DNA from: Burkholderiales bacterium Ga0077543
Lineage (GTDB): Bacteria; Pseudomonadota; Gammaproteobacteria; Burkholderiales; Burkholderiaceae_C
Assembly: GCA_001464055.1 (NCBI GenBank)
Contig: LNET01000074.1
Coordinates: 48,589 to 112,588, forward strand
Direction of reading: 5' to 3'
DNA: 64,000 nt
Shown: in pieces, positions 35,913-45,509 of the stretch
Layout of the letters: the number at the start of each line of letters is the position of its first letter
How positions within the stretch are numbered: the stretch's first letter is position 1
Notes under the pieces: generated by a model
Database searches by the model: none
The model's input: the letters and a program-made list of their open reading frames with translations, nothing else
What the model was told of the DNA's origin: nothing
Translations under genes and position numbers: made by a program

Positions 35913-37127
35913 ATGAATGCTCCAGAAACCGCAAAGGCGCTGGCGCGCCCCATGCCCCATGTGCTGAACACCTATGGGCGCCTGCCCATCGCCTTGTCGC
36001 ATGGCCGAGGCTGCTGGGTCTGGGACACGAACGGCAAGAGATACCTGGACGGTCTGGGAGGCATTGCCGTCAACACGCTGGGGCACGCCCACCCAAAGCT
36101 GGTTCCCGCGCTGCAGGACCAGGTGGCCAAGCTGATCCACACCAGCAACTACTACGAGATCCCTCTGCAGGAGCAGCTGGCCGCCAAGCTCTGCGAAATC
36201 TCTGGCCTGGACGGCGCCTTCTTCTGCAATTCAGGCCTGGAAGCCAACGAAGCGGCATTGAAGATCGCTCGCAAGTTCGGCCATGACAAGGGCATCGAAC
36301 GACCGGAAGTCATCGTCTACGAACGCGCCTTCCATGGCCGCAGCATCGCCACGCTGTCCGCCACCGGCAACCCCAAGGTGCAAGCCGGTTTCGGCCCGCT
36401 GGTTGAAGGCTTCGTCCGTGTGCCGATGAACGACCTGGCCGCGATCGAGGCCGCCGCGCGCAGCAACCCCAACATCGTCGCGGTGTTCCTCGAAACCATC
36501 CAGGGCGAAGGCGGTGTCAACCCGGCGCGCTGGGACTACCTGCAGGGCCTGCGCAAGGCCTGCGACCAGCACGACTGGCTGCTGATGCTCGACGAAGTGC
36601 AATGCGGCATCGGGCGCACCGGCAAGTGGTTCGCGCACCAGTGGGCGGGCGTCAAGCCCGACGTGATGCCCTTGGCCAAGGGTCTGGGCTCGGGCGTGCC
36701 CATCGGCGCCGTGGTCTGCGGGCCGCGCGCGCTGAACGTGCTGGGGCCGGGCAACCATGGCACCACCTTCGGCGGCAACCCGCTGGCCATGCGTGCCGGC
36801 GTGGAAACGCTGCGCATTTGCGAGGAAGACGGCATCCTGGCGAACGCCGCCACCGTGGGCGAAGCGTTGCAGGGCTGCCTGCGCCGCGAACTGGAAGGCG
36901 TGGCCGGCGTGAAGGAAGTGCGCGGCGCCGGGCTGATGATCGGCATCGAACTCGAGCGCCCTTGCGGCGTCCTGCTCGGCCGTGCAGCCGAAGCCGGGCT
37001 GATGATCAGCGTCACCGCCGACCGCGTCATCCGCATCGTGCCGCCACTGATCCTGTCGCTGGAAGAAGCCGGCGAGATCGTCGCCATCCTGTGCCCGCTG
37101 ATCAAGCAGTTCCTGGCCGAGCCATGA
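35913..37127 (+). CDS. argD: Acetylornithine aminotransferase
   Basis: A 404-residue PLP-dependent class-III aminotransferase that makes N-acetylornithine in arginine synthesis. Motifs are LDGLGGIAVNTLGHAHPKLV, FFCNSGLEANEAALKIARKF, YERAFHGRSIATLSATGN, LLMLDEVQCGIGRTGKWF and the PLP lysine in MPLAKGLGSGVPIGAVV. Its stop overlaps the argF start (ATGA at 37124), which supports the arginine assignment over related GABA or ornithine aminotransferases. Confidence 0.95.
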   Translation: MNAPETAKALARPMPHVLNTYGRLPIALSHGRGCWVWDTNGKRYLDGLGGIAVNTLGHAHPKLVPALQDQVAKLIHTSNYYEIPLQEQLAAKLCEISGLDGAFFCNSGLEANEAALKIARKFGHDKGIERPEVIVYERAFHGRSIATLSATGNPKVQAGFGPLVEGFVRVPMNDLAAIEAAARSNPNIVAVFLETIQGEGGVNPARWDYLQGLRKACDQHDWLLMLDEVQCGIGRTGKWFAHQWAGVKPDVMPLAKGLGSGVPIGAVVCGPRALNVLGPGNHGTTFGGNPLAMRAGVETLRICEEDGILANAATVGEALQGCLRRELEGVAGVKEVRGAGLMIGIELERPCGVLLGRAAEAGLMISVTADRVIRIVPPLILSLEEAGEIVAILCPLIKQFLAEP

Positions 37128-38056
37128 AGCCGGGCACGCGCCTGATCAAGCATTACCTGCAGTTCAAGGACCTGCGCGCGGAGGAATACAGCTACCTCTT
37201 CGAGCGCGCGCGCACGATCAAGACCCGCTTCAAGAACTACGAGCGTTACCAGCCGCTGGTCGACCGTACGCTGGCGATGATCTTCGAGAAGGCCAGCACC
37301 CGAACCCGTGTCAGCTTCGAAGCGGGCATGTACCAGATGGGCGGCTCGGTACTGAACCTGACCACCGGCGACAGCCAGCTCGGCCGTGCCGAACCCGTGG
37401 AAGACACTGCACGCGTGATCAGCCGCATGGTCGACATCGTGATGATCCGCACCTACGAGCAAGCCAAGATCGAACGCTTCGCCGCGAACTCGCGCGTGCC
37501 GGTGATCAATGGGCTGACCAACGAATACCACCCCTGCCAGATCCTGGCCGACATCTACACCTACATCGAGCACCGCGGCAGCATCGCCGGCAAGGTGGTG
37601 GCCTGGGTGGGCGACGGCAACAACATGGCGAACACCTGGCTGCAGGCCGCCGAAACGCTGGGCTTCACGGTGCATGTCAGCACCCCGGGTGGCTACGAAG
37701 TCGATGCGGCCGTGGCCGGCATCCGCGACACGCGCTGCTACAAGGTCTTCGACCACCCCATGCAGGCCTGCGAAGGCGCGCACCTCGTCACCACCGATGT
37801 CTGGACGAGCATGGGCTTCGAAGCCGAGAACGACGAACGCCGCAAGGCCTTCGTCGACTGGTGCGTCGACGAGGACATGATGGCCGTGGCCCAGCCGGAT
37901 GCGCTGTTCATGCACTGCCTGCCGGCGCACCGCGGCGAGGAAGTCACCGCCGAAGTCATCGACGGGCCGCAAAGCGTGGTCTGGGACGAGGCCGAGAACC
38001 GCATGCACGTGCAGAAGGCGCTGATGGAATACCTGCTGCTGGGCCGAATCGGCTGA
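37124..38056 (+). CDS. argF: Ornithine carbamoyltransferase
   Basis: A 310-residue transcarbamylase that forms citrulline from ornithine and carbamoyl phosphate. The carbamoyl-phosphate motif is IFEKASTRTRVSFEAGMYQM (S-T-R-T-R); also present are NEYHPCQILADIYTYIEH, WVGDGNNMANTWLQAAETLG and the C-terminal MHCLPAHRGEEV. Length is normal. It is translationally coupled to argD by a four-base overlap. Confidence 0.97.
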   Translation: MKPGTRLIKHYLQFKDLRAEEYSYLFERARTIKTRFKNYERYQPLVDRTLAMIFEKASTRTRVSFEAGMYQMGGSVLNLTTGDSQLGRAEPVEDTARVISRMVDIVMIRTYEQAKIERFAANSRVPVINGLTNEYHPCQILADIYTYIEHRGSIAGKVVAWVGDGNNMANTWLQAAETLGFTVHVSTPGGYEVDAAVAGIRDTRCYKVFDHPMQACEGAHLVTTDVWTSMGFEAENDERRKAFVDWCVDEDMMAVAQPDALFMHCLPAHRGEEVTAEVIDGPQSVVWDEAENRMHVQKALMEYLLLGRIG

Positions 38057-38076
38057 AGCCAGGCGTTGCAGGGCCA

Positions 38077-38110
38077 GGGGCCGGCCGACCGGCAGACCCG
38101 GCCCGGCCCC
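38077..38110. terminator. G+C-rich hairpin between argF and scoB
   Basis: An 8-bp perfect stem GGGGCCGG/CCGGCCCC with an 18-base loop that can itself fold, lying between two converging genes. There is no T-run, so it may be a rho-aided or structural 3' end rather than a classical intrinsic terminator. Confidence 0.4.
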
Positions 38111-38111
38111 G

Positions 38112-38753
38112 CTACAGCAGCAGGGTGACGCCGGTCTTGGCGTGCAGTTCCTCGGCCGTCACGCCAGGCGCGATCTCCAGCACCTTCAAGCCCTGCGGTG
38201 TCACCGCCATCACGGCCAGGTCGGTGATGATCTGGTTGACCACGCCCACGCCGGTCAGCGGCAGCGTGCACTTCGGCAGGATCTTCAGGTCGTGGCCGCC
38301 GTCCTTCCTGCGCGCCACGTGCTCCATCAGCACGATGACCTTGGCGACCCCGGCCACCAGGTCCATCGCGCCGCCCATGCCCTTGACCATCTTGCCGGGA
38401 ATCATCCAGTTCGCCAGATCGCCGTGTTCGCTGACCTGCATCGCGCCCAGGATCGACAGGTCGATCTTGCCGCCGCGGATCATCGCGAAGCTCTCGTGGC
38501 TCCCGAAAATGCTGGTGCCGGGCAAGGTCGTCACGGTCTGCTTGCCGGCGTTGATGACATCGGCATCGACCTGCTCGACGGTCGGGAATGGCCCGATGCC
38601 GAGCATGCCGTTCTCGCTTTGCAGCCAGACCTCGATGTCGGGGCTGACGAAGTTGGCCACCAGCGTGGGCAGGCCGATACCCAGGTTGACGTAGTAGCCG
38701 TCGTGCAGTTCCTTGGCCGCGCGGGCGGCCATCTGGTCGTGGGTCCAGGGCAT
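38112..38753 (-). CDS. scoB: 3-oxoacid CoA-transferase subunit B
   Basis: A 213-residue beta subunit of a class I CoA-transferase, which moves CoA from succinyl-CoA to a 3-oxoacid such as acetoacetate. The catalytic glutamate is in [35 protein letters not shown] and [19 protein letters not shown] are typical. It starts two bases after the A-subunit stop. 3-oxoadipate or acetoacetate specificity cannot be told from sequence; the ScoAB subtype fits best. Confidence 0.92.
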   Translation of the reverse strand: MPWTHDQMAARAAKELHDGYYVNLGIGLPTLVANFVSPDIEVWLQSENGMLGIGPFPTVEQVDADVINAGKQTVTTLPGTSIFGSHESFAMIRGGKIDLSILGAMQVSEHGDLANWMIPGKMVKGMGGAMDLVAGVAKVIVLMEHVARRKDGGHDLKILPKCTLPLTGVGVVNQIITDLAVMAVTPQGLKVLEIAPGVTAEELHAKTGVTLLL

Positions 38754-38755
38754 GG

Positions 38756-39463
38756 TCAGGCTCCAGCTTTCTCGGTCAGGGTGCGCTTCTCGATGCGCTT
38801 TTCGGGGTTCGCGTTCAGGACGATGCGGTCGACGTAGATGCCGGGCAGGTGCACGCCATCGGGTTCGATGTCACCTTTCCTCACAATTTCCTCGACCTCG
38901 ACGATGGTCAGCTTGCCGGCCATTGCGGCAGCCGGATTGAAATTGCGCGCAGTCAGGCGGAAGACGAGATTGCCCGATTCGTCGGCCTTCCAGGCCTTCA
39001 CCAGCGACACGTCGGGAACCAGCGAACGCTCCATCACATAGGTGTGGCCGTCGAACTCGCGCAGTTCCTTGCCTTCGGCGACCATCGTGCCGACACCCGT
39101 GCGCGTGAAGAAGGCGGGAATGCCTGCGCCGCCCGCCCGCAGCTTCTCGGCCAGCGTGCCCTGGGGCGTGAACTCCAGTTCCAGTTCGCCGGCCAGATAC
39201 TGGCGCTCGAATTCCTTGTTCTCGCCCACGTAGCTGCTGATCATCTTCTTGATCTGGCGCGTTTCCAGCAACTGGCCCAGGCCGAAGCCGTCGACCCCGG
39301 CGTTGTTGCTGACGACGGTGAGGCCCTTGACGCCGCTGTCACGCAAGGCAGCGATCAGGGCTTCGGGGATGCCACACAGGCCGAAGCCACCGACGGCGAG
39401 CATCTGCCCGTCCTTGACGATGCCGGCCAGCGCGGCGGCGGCACTGGGGTAGACCTTCTTCAT
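38756..39463 (-). CDS. scoA: 3-oxoacid CoA-transferase subunit A
   Basis: A 235-residue alpha subunit. Landmarks are [40 protein letters not shown] and [20 protein letters not shown]. It is upstream of scoB with a two-base gap, forming the two-subunit enzyme used in ketone-body or branched-chain breakdown and PHB-linked metabolism. Confidence 0.92.
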   Translation of the reverse strand: MKKVYPSAAAALAGIVKDGQMLAVGGFGLCGIPEALIAALRDSGVKGLTVVSNNAGVDGFGLGQLLETRQIKKMISSYVGENKEFERQYLAGELELEFTPQGTLAEKLRAGGAGIPAFFTRTGVGTMVAEGKELREFDGHTYVMERSLVPDVSLVKAWKADESGNLVFRLTARNFNPAAAMAGKLTIVEVEEIVRKGDIEPDGVHLPGIYVDRIVLNANPEKRIEKRTLTEKAGA

Positions 39464-39726
39464 TTTGAGTGGGACTCCGCAGCGAACGGAGTAAGCTGGT
39501 TGGGAACGACCGCAAGCGTACTACGCTGTGCACCCGGGCCCGCCCGCAACGCCCTGTCGGCCACCCCGCCCGGGGGCATGCATCACAGCCCCACGGGCAG
39601 CGCCCCATACCCAGGACGGGGTGCCGCCCAAGCACCACGGCCTAGCATTTCAATCAAGCCTCGCGCCGGCTTGACGCCTTGTCGTCCCCCGCCCCCCGCG
39701 AACCGGGCTCAAGTCAAAGGCATCGC

Positions 39727-41037
39727 ATGGAGCCGCTGAAGCAAAGCTTCGAATCGATCACGCCGCTTGTGAGCGGATTCCTGGGGCCCTATGTCCCCCG
39801 CCTTCTGGCTGCGCTGGCCATCCTGGGCGCGGCCTGGCTGGGTGCGCGCCTGGTGCGGCTGGCGGTGCAGAGGGCCTGGGTGCGCACGCAGCTCGACGCG
39901 CGGCTGCACACCGAAGGCCTGGGCACCACCCTGGCCGGCGTCGCCGCGGCAGCGGTGTGGTTGCTGGCCCTTCCGGCCTTGCTGGGCACGCTGGAACTCG
40001 ACGGGCTGCTTGCCCCTGTCAACGCCATGCTGTCGCGGCTTCTGGCCTTCATCCCGAACCTGTTCGGCAGCGTCGTGGTGCTGGGCGTGGGCCTGCTGCT
40101 CGCGCGCATCGTCAGGCAGATCGTGACCGGACTGTTGCGTGCTGCCGGTTCCGAAAAGGCGGCAAGTCGCATGGGTCTCGGACAGGCCCTGGGCGACGGC
40201 GGGCTGGCCGGGTTGGCCGGCAGCGTCGTGTTCGTGCTGATCCTGCTGCCCACCGTGGTCGCGGCACTGCAGCCCCTGGGGCTGGACGCCGTCACACAGC
40301 CGCTGTCCAAGCTGCTCGAAACAGTGACCGGTCTGATCCCACGGCTGATTTCTGCCGCCATCGTGGTGGGCGTGGCGGTATTGATCGGCCGCGCGCTGGC
40401 CAATCTGGTCAGCGCGTTGCTGGCTGGCGTCGGGCTGAACTCGCTGCCGGAAAAGCTTGGCGCCGCCCCGCTGCAACTGGCTGGCCGCAGCCTGTCCGAA
40501 CTCGCAGGCACGGCCGTGATGGTGGCCGTGGTGACCGTGGCAGCCACCCAGGCCAGCGAGATCCTGGGCCTGCCGGTCCTCACCGGAATGGTGGCCGCGC
40601 TGGGCGCAACGATGGCCCAGCTGGCCGTGGCCGCGGTGCTGCTGGTGGCGGGCTTGTTCCTGGCCTCGGCCGCGGCACGCGCGTTGCAAGCCAGCCACCT
40701 TCGCAACGGCATGCTGCTGGCTCAGGGTGCGCGCGTACTGATCCTGTTCTTCACCGGTGCGCTGGCTTTGCATCAGGCCGGGCTGCCCGGGGAAATCATC
40801 ACCATCGCCTTCAGCGCCGTCTTCGGTGCACTGGCCATCGGCGCAGGCGTGGCGCTGGGGGTCGGTGGGCGTCATGCTGCCGGCCGCGTGGTCGACCGGG
40901 TCCTGGCTTCTTTCGACGTACCGATGGCGGCACCCCTGCCGGCGCCGGTGACGCATCCGCCAAGGGCACCGGGCACGCCTGACGCGCCGAATGCGCCGAT
41001 TTCGCCGGATGCGCCCATGGCGCCTCCCGCAGCCTGA
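39727..41037 (+). CDS. Mechanosensitive-type membrane protein with repeated TM_helix domains
   Basis: A 436-residue membrane protein of about ten hydrophobic helices. It carries several copies of the conserved TM_helix repeat, roughly 80 residues each, such as IPNLFGSVVVLGVGLLLARI, then IPRLISAAIVVGVAVLIGRA and AQLAVAAVLLVAGLFLASAA. The last helix, FGALAIGAGVALGVGGRHAA, resembles the pore helix of MscS. No soluble MscS beta or vestibule domain follows; instead there is a short proline/alanine tail with PDAP repeats. It ends 25 bases before the sensor-kinase gene, so the three genes may form a transcript. A role in osmotic or envelope sensing is inference. Confidence 0.8.
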   Translation: MEPLKQSFESITPLVSGFLGPYVPRLLAALAILGAAWLGARLVRLAVQRAWVRTQLDARLHTEGLGTTLAGVAAAAVWLLALPALLGTLELDGLLAPVNAMLSRLLAFIPNLFGSVVVLGVGLLLARIVRQIVTGLLRAAGSEKAASRMGLGQALGDGGLAGLAGSVVFVLILLPTVVAALQPLGLDAVTQPLSKLLETVTGLIPRLISAAIVVGVAVLIGRALANLVSALLAGVGLNSLPEKLGAAPLQLAGRSLSELAGTAVMVAVVTVAATQASEILGLPVLTGMVAALGATMAQLAVAAVLLVAGLFLASAAARALQASHLRNGMLLAQGARVLILFFTGALALHQAGLPGEIITIAFSAVFGALAIGAGVALGVGGRHAAGRVVDRVLASFDVPMAAPLPAPVTHPPRAPGTPDAPNAPISPDAPMAPPAA

Positions 41038-41062
41038 TCGCTTCGGTCCGCCAGGGTCTCGC

Positions 41063-42631
41063 ATGCCTTCCGTGCAACACCTGTTCGACCGCCTGCCGTT
41101 GCCGGGACAGGTGTTGCTTGTCGGTTCCCTGCTCAGCGCGATGATCGCGACGCTGCTGGGCACGGTCGCCGGCCAGCGCGCGGAAACAGCCTGGTGGGCG
41201 CTGGCAACAGGCGTCATGACGGCGCTCGCAGCCGCCGGACTGGCCCTTCGCAGCACCCGGGCCACCAACGACATCGCCCGGGCCGCGCGCTTGCTCGCAC
41301 GTGATGACGCATCGGCGCAGTCGCAACTCCCCTACAAGTCTTCGACGGCCGAACTGCACCATGCGAGCACTGCCTTGCGGCGCATGGTCGATGCTGCCCG
41401 CCAACGCCAGCAGGCGCTGGAAGCGCGCAATGCGGCGCTGGGTGTGAAACTGCAGTCGCGAACGCAGGAACTGAGCTCGCTGCAGGACCTGTCGATCGGC
41501 CTGGCAGCGCAAGGGGACATCACTGAACTCGTCGGCGAGGCCCTGGGCGCGCTGGGCCAGACCATGCACTACGACAGCGCTTCGGTCTGGGCCCGCGAAG
41601 GACTTGAAGCGCAGCGGCCGGTGGTGCTGATGGGCTATCGCAGCCAGGACGCCGACATCGCCGACCTGAGCCTCGCCGACCTGACCGGCCTGCGCCTGTC
41701 GCGCGCCAATCTGCAGCGTTACGAACAGATCGAAGCAGAAGGCCAGCCCTTGATCGAAAACCAGCCCAGGCAGGGCCTGCTGTCCTGGCTTTGGGAAATG
41801 GTCACCGACGACGCCCGCACATCAGCCCTGTACCGCAACACCCGGGCCTGGATGGCGGTGCCACTGAAGGTGCGCGAACAGGTGCTGGGCGTGATGCGGG
41901 TGGACCACGGCGAACCGGGCCACTTCGACGCCGAACGCGCGCGACTGCTGCAGGCCGTGGCCAGCCAGACCGCGCTGGCGATGCACCACGCCCACCTTCT
42001 GACACGTGAACGCGACATCGCCGTGGTCACAGAACGCAACCGCATAGCGCGCGAGCTGCACGACGCCGTCTCGCAGACGCTGTTTGCCGCAAACCTGCTC
42101 GCCAGCACGCTGGCGCGTGCGGAAGGCGCCGACCCGGCCACGCGGCAGCAGGCACTGACGCTGGAAAAACTCAATCGCAGTGCGCTGGCCGAGATGCGCA
42201 TGCTGATGTTCGAACTTCGGCCAGACGCGATGCAGGGCGCGCGCCTGAACGAACTGCTGCAGCAGGCCGTGGAAGCGCTGGCTGGCCGCAGCGAGATCAA
42301 GACCAGCGTGCAACTCGAACCCGGCGACGGCCCGCCGCCGGCGCAGCGGGTGCAGCTCTACCGGGTGGCGCAGGAGGCGCTGTCCAACATTGCCCGCCAC
42401 AGCGGGGCCAGCCACGTCCATGTGGCCTGGTCTCAACCCATCCCCGGCTTCGGCCGCCTGCGCATCTGCGACGACGGCTGTGGGTTCGACCCCGACTCCG
42501 ACCGTCCCGGCCACTTCGGCGTCGACAACATGCGCGAGCGAGCAGAAGAACTAGGTGCCAGCTTCAGCGTCGCCAGCCGGCCAGGAGAAGGTACCCGCAT
42601 CGAACTTGAACTGAGCTGGGAGGCTCGATAA
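41063..42631 (+). CDS. NarX-type sensor histidine kinase with GAF domain
   Basis: A 522-residue membrane kinase. Two N-terminal helices (VLLVGSLLSAMIATLLGTVA and WWALATGVMTALAAAGLALR) have almost no periplasmic loop between them. A coiled linker follows (LEARNAALGVKLQSRTQELS), then a GAF-like domain (about 165-320), the HisKA_3 box IARELHDAVSQTLFAANLLA with the phospho-His, and an HATPase with QEALSNIARHSGASHVHVAW and DDGCGFDPDSDRPGHFGVDN. Lack of a sizeable external domain suggests membrane or cytosolic sensing. Its partner regulator starts four bases after it ends. Confidence 0.92.
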   Translation: MPSVQHLFDRLPLPGQVLLVGSLLSAMIATLLGTVAGQRAETAWWALATGVMTALAAAGLALRSTRATNDIARAARLLARDDASAQSQLPYKSSTAELHHASTALRRMVDAARQRQQALEARNAALGVKLQSRTQELSSLQDLSIGLAAQGDITELVGEALGALGQTMHYDSASVWAREGLEAQRPVVLMGYRSQDADIADLSLADLTGLRLSRANLQRYEQIEAEGQPLIENQPRQGLLSWLWEMVTDDARTSALYRNTRAWMAVPLKVREQVLGVMRVDHGEPGHFDAERARLLQAVASQTALAMHHAHLLTRERDIAVVTERNRIARELHDAVSQTLFAANLLASTLARAEGADPATRQQALTLEKLNRSALAEMRMLMFELRPDAMQGARLNELLQQAVEALAGRSEIKTSVQLEPGDGPPPAQRVQLYRVAQEALSNIARHSGASHVHVAWSQPIPGFGRLRICDDGCGFDPDSDRPGHFGVDNMRERAEELGASFSVASRPGEGTRIELELSWEAR

Positions 42632-42635
42632 CGCC

Positions 42636-43289
42636 ATGTCCACCGAATCCACACGCCCCGCAATCCGAGTCTTCGTCGTCGACGATCACCCCATGATCCG
42701 CCATGGCCTGGCAGCCATGGTCCAGGCCGAACGCGAGCTGCTGTGGGTAGGTGACGCCGCAACCGGTGAAGACGCCCTGCGCCTGGCACCGGCACTCAGG
42801 CCCGACGTGGTGCTGATGGACCTGGTGATGCCGCAGATGGACGGCATCGCTGCCATCGCTGCACTCCGGCCTCTGCTGCCACAGACCCGCTTCGTGATGC
42901 TGACCAGCCTGCTCGAGCCTTCCGAGGTCAAGCGTGCCCTGGATACCGGCGCCTCGAGCTTCCTGCTGAAGAACGCCTCGGCACAGGAACTCATCACCGT
43001 CATCCGGGCCACGGCCTCGGGTCACCGTGTGCTGGCCCCCGAGATCACCGACGCCCTGATCGCCGGCGACCGCCGGAACAGCCCGGGGGCCGACCTGACG
43101 CAACGCGAGCGAGAGCTGCTTGCACTGATGGCGCGCGGCATGAGCAACCAGGAAATCAGCAATCGGCTCTCCATCGCGATGCCCACCGTGAAGTTCCACG
43201 TCACCAACATCCTGGCCAAGCTGCACGCCGACAACCGGACCGAAGCCGTGCTCACGGCGCTCAAGCACCGGCTCGTGATGCTCGACTGA
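42636..43289 (+). CDS. NarL/FixJ-type response regulator
   Basis: A 217-residue receiver-LuxR protein. The receiver has VVDDHPMIRHGLAAM, the phospho-Asp in DVVLMDLVMPQMDGIAAI and the switch Lys in FLLKNASAQELITVI. The C-terminal HTH is LTQRERELLALMARGMSNQE followed by ISNRLSIAMPTVKFHVTNIL. It is paired with the NarX-type kinase immediately upstream. Target genes are unknown. Confidence 0.95.
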   Translation: MSTESTRPAIRVFVVDDHPMIRHGLAAMVQAERELLWVGDAATGEDALRLAPALRPDVVLMDLVMPQMDGIAAIAALRPLLPQTRFVMLTSLLEPSEVKRALDTGASSFLLKNASAQELITVIRATASGHRVLAPEITDALIAGDRRNSPGADLTQRERELLALMARGMSNQEISNRLSIAMPTVKFHVTNILAKLHADNRTEAVLTALKHRLVMLD

Positions 43290-43430
43290 ACAACTTGAAA
43301 CCAGTGCTTACATCTTCATGGGCTCAGCCAAGACGAAAGTCTGGCGAGACCCCAGCTGCCAGACGGTGACAAGTTCGCGCCGCAGCCCCAGGATCGTGGC
43401 AACAAAGTCACATGGCCAGGAGCGCGAAGA

Positions 43431-43856
43431 GTGAACGGATATTTTCAGATGATCGAAGGTGACGACGGTGCCTTCATGTTCACCTTGCGGGCTGGCAACC
43501 ACGAAACCGTGTTGACGAGTCGGGTGTTCTGGTCGCGCCCGGCGGCCATGGACGGAGTGGCGCTGCTGCGCAGGCAATCCCAGCGACCCGAGTGCTACGT
43601 GCGCCACACCGACCCCGACGGTCGCCAGTGGTTCGAGGTGCTGGACGACGCCCAGCACACCCTGGGCCGCAGCGAGCCCTATGCCAGCCGTTCGGGGCTG
43701 GCGGCCGGCATGGCCTCGGTCAAGCGAAACAGCGCAGCCACCGGCTTCAAGGGGCTGGTGCGTCGCGCCAATGTCGGCCAGCTGGCGGCCGCCTTCCGCC
43801 GGCCATTGCCCAGCCCGCTGGCGACGCCGGCCCTCAACGCCTTGTCCAAGGGCTGA
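43431..43856 (+). CDS. YegP/DUF1508-type protein
   Basis: A 141-residue cytosolic protein. It contains two diverged copies of the DUF1508/YegP repeat: FMFTLRAGNHETVLTSRVFW and WFEVLDDAQHTLGRSEPYAS, each followed by a helix (VFWSRPAAMDGVALLRRQSQ; LAAGMASVKRNSAA). Related YegP proteins carry the pattern F-x-L-x-A-x-NG-x-VIL-S-x-x-Y. Function is unknown. The start is a GTG at 43431 with AGGAG eight bases upstream. Confidence 0.72.
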   Translation: MNGYFQMIEGDDGAFMFTLRAGNHETVLTSRVFWSRPAAMDGVALLRRQSQRPECYVRHTDPDGRQWFEVLDDAQHTLGRSEPYASRSGLAAGMASVKRNSAATGFKGLVRRANVGQLAAAFRRPLPSPLATPALNALSKG

Positions 43857-43889
43857 GTGCTCTGCCCCATGGTCGGCACAATGCCGGCC

Positions 43890-44573
43890 ATGATCACACT
43901 GCACCATCTCGAAAACTCCCGCTCGCAACGCGTGCTGTGGCTGCTGGAGGAACTGGGCCTGCCCTATCGGGTGCAGCCCTATGCCCGCGACCCGAAAACG
44001 ATGCTGGCGCCGCCCGAACTGGCGCGTGTGCACCCGCTGGGAAAATCGCCGGTCATCACCGAAGGCGAAGGCGCACAGCGTGTGACGGTGGCTGAATCCG
44101 GGGCCATCGTCGAGTACCTCGTCGACACCCATGGCGCCGGTCGACTGCGTCCGCCGGCCGGCACTCCCGAAGCCCGGCGCTACACCTACTGGCTGCACTT
44201 TGCCGAAGGCTCGGCCATGCCGCCTCTGCTGCTCAAGCTCGTCTTCGACAAGGTGCGCAGCGCGCCGGTACCCTTCTTCATCAAACCCGTGGTCAAGGGC
44301 GTGGCCGACAAGGTCACGAGCAGCTTCATCGCGCCCAACATCAGCCGGCAGCTCGACTTCATGGAAACCGAGCTCGCCAGCCGCGACTGGTTCGCCGGGC
44401 CCGAATTCACCGCGGCGGACATCCAGATGAGCTTCCCGCTGGAGGCTGCGGCTGCCCGCGCCGGGCTGAACGCCTCGCGGCCGAGGCTGATGGACTGGCT
44501 GGCCCGGATCCACGCCCGCCCGGCCTACCAGCGCGCGCTGGAAGCCGGCGGACCGTACTCGATCCTGGATTGA
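43890..44573 (+). CDS. Glutathione S-transferase-like protein
   Basis: A 227-residue GST. The thioredoxin-like N-domain starts MITLHHLENSRSQRVLWLLE, with ELGLPYRVQPYARDPKTMLA, VHPLGKSPVIT and the glutathione gamma-Glu contact AESGAIVEYLVDTH. The helical C-domain contains LDFMETELASRDWFAGPEFT and AADIQMSFPLEAAA. The ATG at 43890 is taken; an upstream in-frame ATG at 43857 adds a non-family leader. Substrate unknown. Confidence 0.92.
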   Translation: MITLHHLENSRSQRVLWLLEELGLPYRVQPYARDPKTMLAPPELARVHPLGKSPVITEGEGAQRVTVAESGAIVEYLVDTHGAGRLRPPAGTPEARRYTYWLHFAEGSAMPPLLLKLVFDKVRSAPVPFFIKPVVKGVADKVTSSFIAPNISRQLDFMETELASRDWFAGPEFTAADIQMSFPLEAAAARAGLNASRPRLMDWLARIHARPAYQRALEAGGPYSILD

Positions 44574-45509
44574 TCAGCGCAACGCGGGATGCAGCAGTTC
44601 CGGCACCGGGGCGCTGGCCCGCGTGTTGGCCAGGGTACCGAACGCCGCCTGCGGCAGCGCCTGGGCCAGTTCGGCTGCCACCGCCTGTATCGCGTGCACG
44701 AAGGCGCCGGCAAGCGCCAGGTCGAGATCAGCACGGACCAGGATGAGGTTCACCGAACCCACCGTCGTCAGCGGTTCGTCGATGCCGGGATACAGCCCCG
44801 CCGGCACCGTCATCGCCTGCAGCAGCGGGTACTTCGCCAGGATCTGTGGCAACTGGCTCGCGGCCGGGCCCAGGAAACGCGCACCACCCGGGGCCTCGGA
44901 CATGGCCACGAAACCCGGCCAGCCCTCGCCAGCGCCCCACAGCGCTGCTGCATCGCCGGCCAGCACCAGGCGCGGCGACTCGGCCGCCTGGGTGACGTAG
45001 ATCGCCTCGAAATCGCGATCGATGTCCAGGCCCAGGCCGTCGAACACCTGACGCGCCAGTGTCACCAGGCCGCTGGTGCGCACACCGAAGACGACGCGCC
45101 GCCCTTTCAGGTCTTCCAGCCGGCGGGCTGGCGAGGCCGCAGGCACGGCCAGCATGCCGGGGCTGGGGTACATGGCCCACAACACGCGCAGGCCGCTGGC
45201 CGGGCCCTGTTGCAGCACTTCGCTGGCTGCCGTGCCCTGGACCAGCGCAGCGTCGATTTCGCCACGCTGCAGCAGCACCAGGTTTTCCGCGGTGCCGCGG
45301 GTGCGCTGGGCGCGCAGCAGGATGCGCCCGGCCTGCTGGTTCAGCAGCCGCTCCAGCGTCTCGCCGTAGAGCGCAAAACCACCGCCGGCGGTGGATGTGC
45401 CCAGACGCAACACGGGCTCGGCCGCACGGGACACGGCGGGGCAGGCCAAGGCAGCCAGTGTGGCCAGGCAGGCACGGCGGTTCAAACGCGGGCTGAAGCG
45501 TGGATTCAT
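44574..45509 (-). CDS. TAXI-family TRAP transporter solute-binding protein
   Basis: A 311-residue exported binding protein. A Tat-like or Sec leader (RLNRRACLATLAALACPAVS) precedes RLGTSTAGGGFALYGETLER, GTAENLVLLQRGEIDAALVQ and RRVVFGVRTSGLVTLARQV, the TAXI-type core. TAXI proteins normally feed a fused DctQM permease. None is encoded here, so it is an orphan or works with a distant permease. Its start overlaps the stop of the following PQQ dehydrogenase gene, on the same strand, by four bases. Confidence 0.88.
   Translation of the reverse strand: MNPRFSPRLNRRACLATLAALACPAVSRAAEPVLRLGTSTAGGGFALYGETLERLLNQQAGRILLRAQRTRGTAENLVLLQRGEIDAALVQGTAASEVLQQGPASGLRVLWAMYPSPGMLAVPAASPARRLEDLKGRRVVFGVRTSGLVTLARQVFDGLGLDIDRDFEAIYVTQAAESPRLVLAGDAAALWGAGEGWPGFVAMSEAPGGARFLGPAASQLPQILAKYPLLQAMTVPAGLYPGIDEPLTTVGSVNLILVRADLDLALAGAFVHAIQAVAAELAQALPQAAFGTLANTRASAPVPELLHPALR

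Noticed and set aside
43431..43856. A defence or phage gene near the GST
   Set aside because: The protein fits a YegP/DUF1508 pattern, and nothing phage-like surrounds it.
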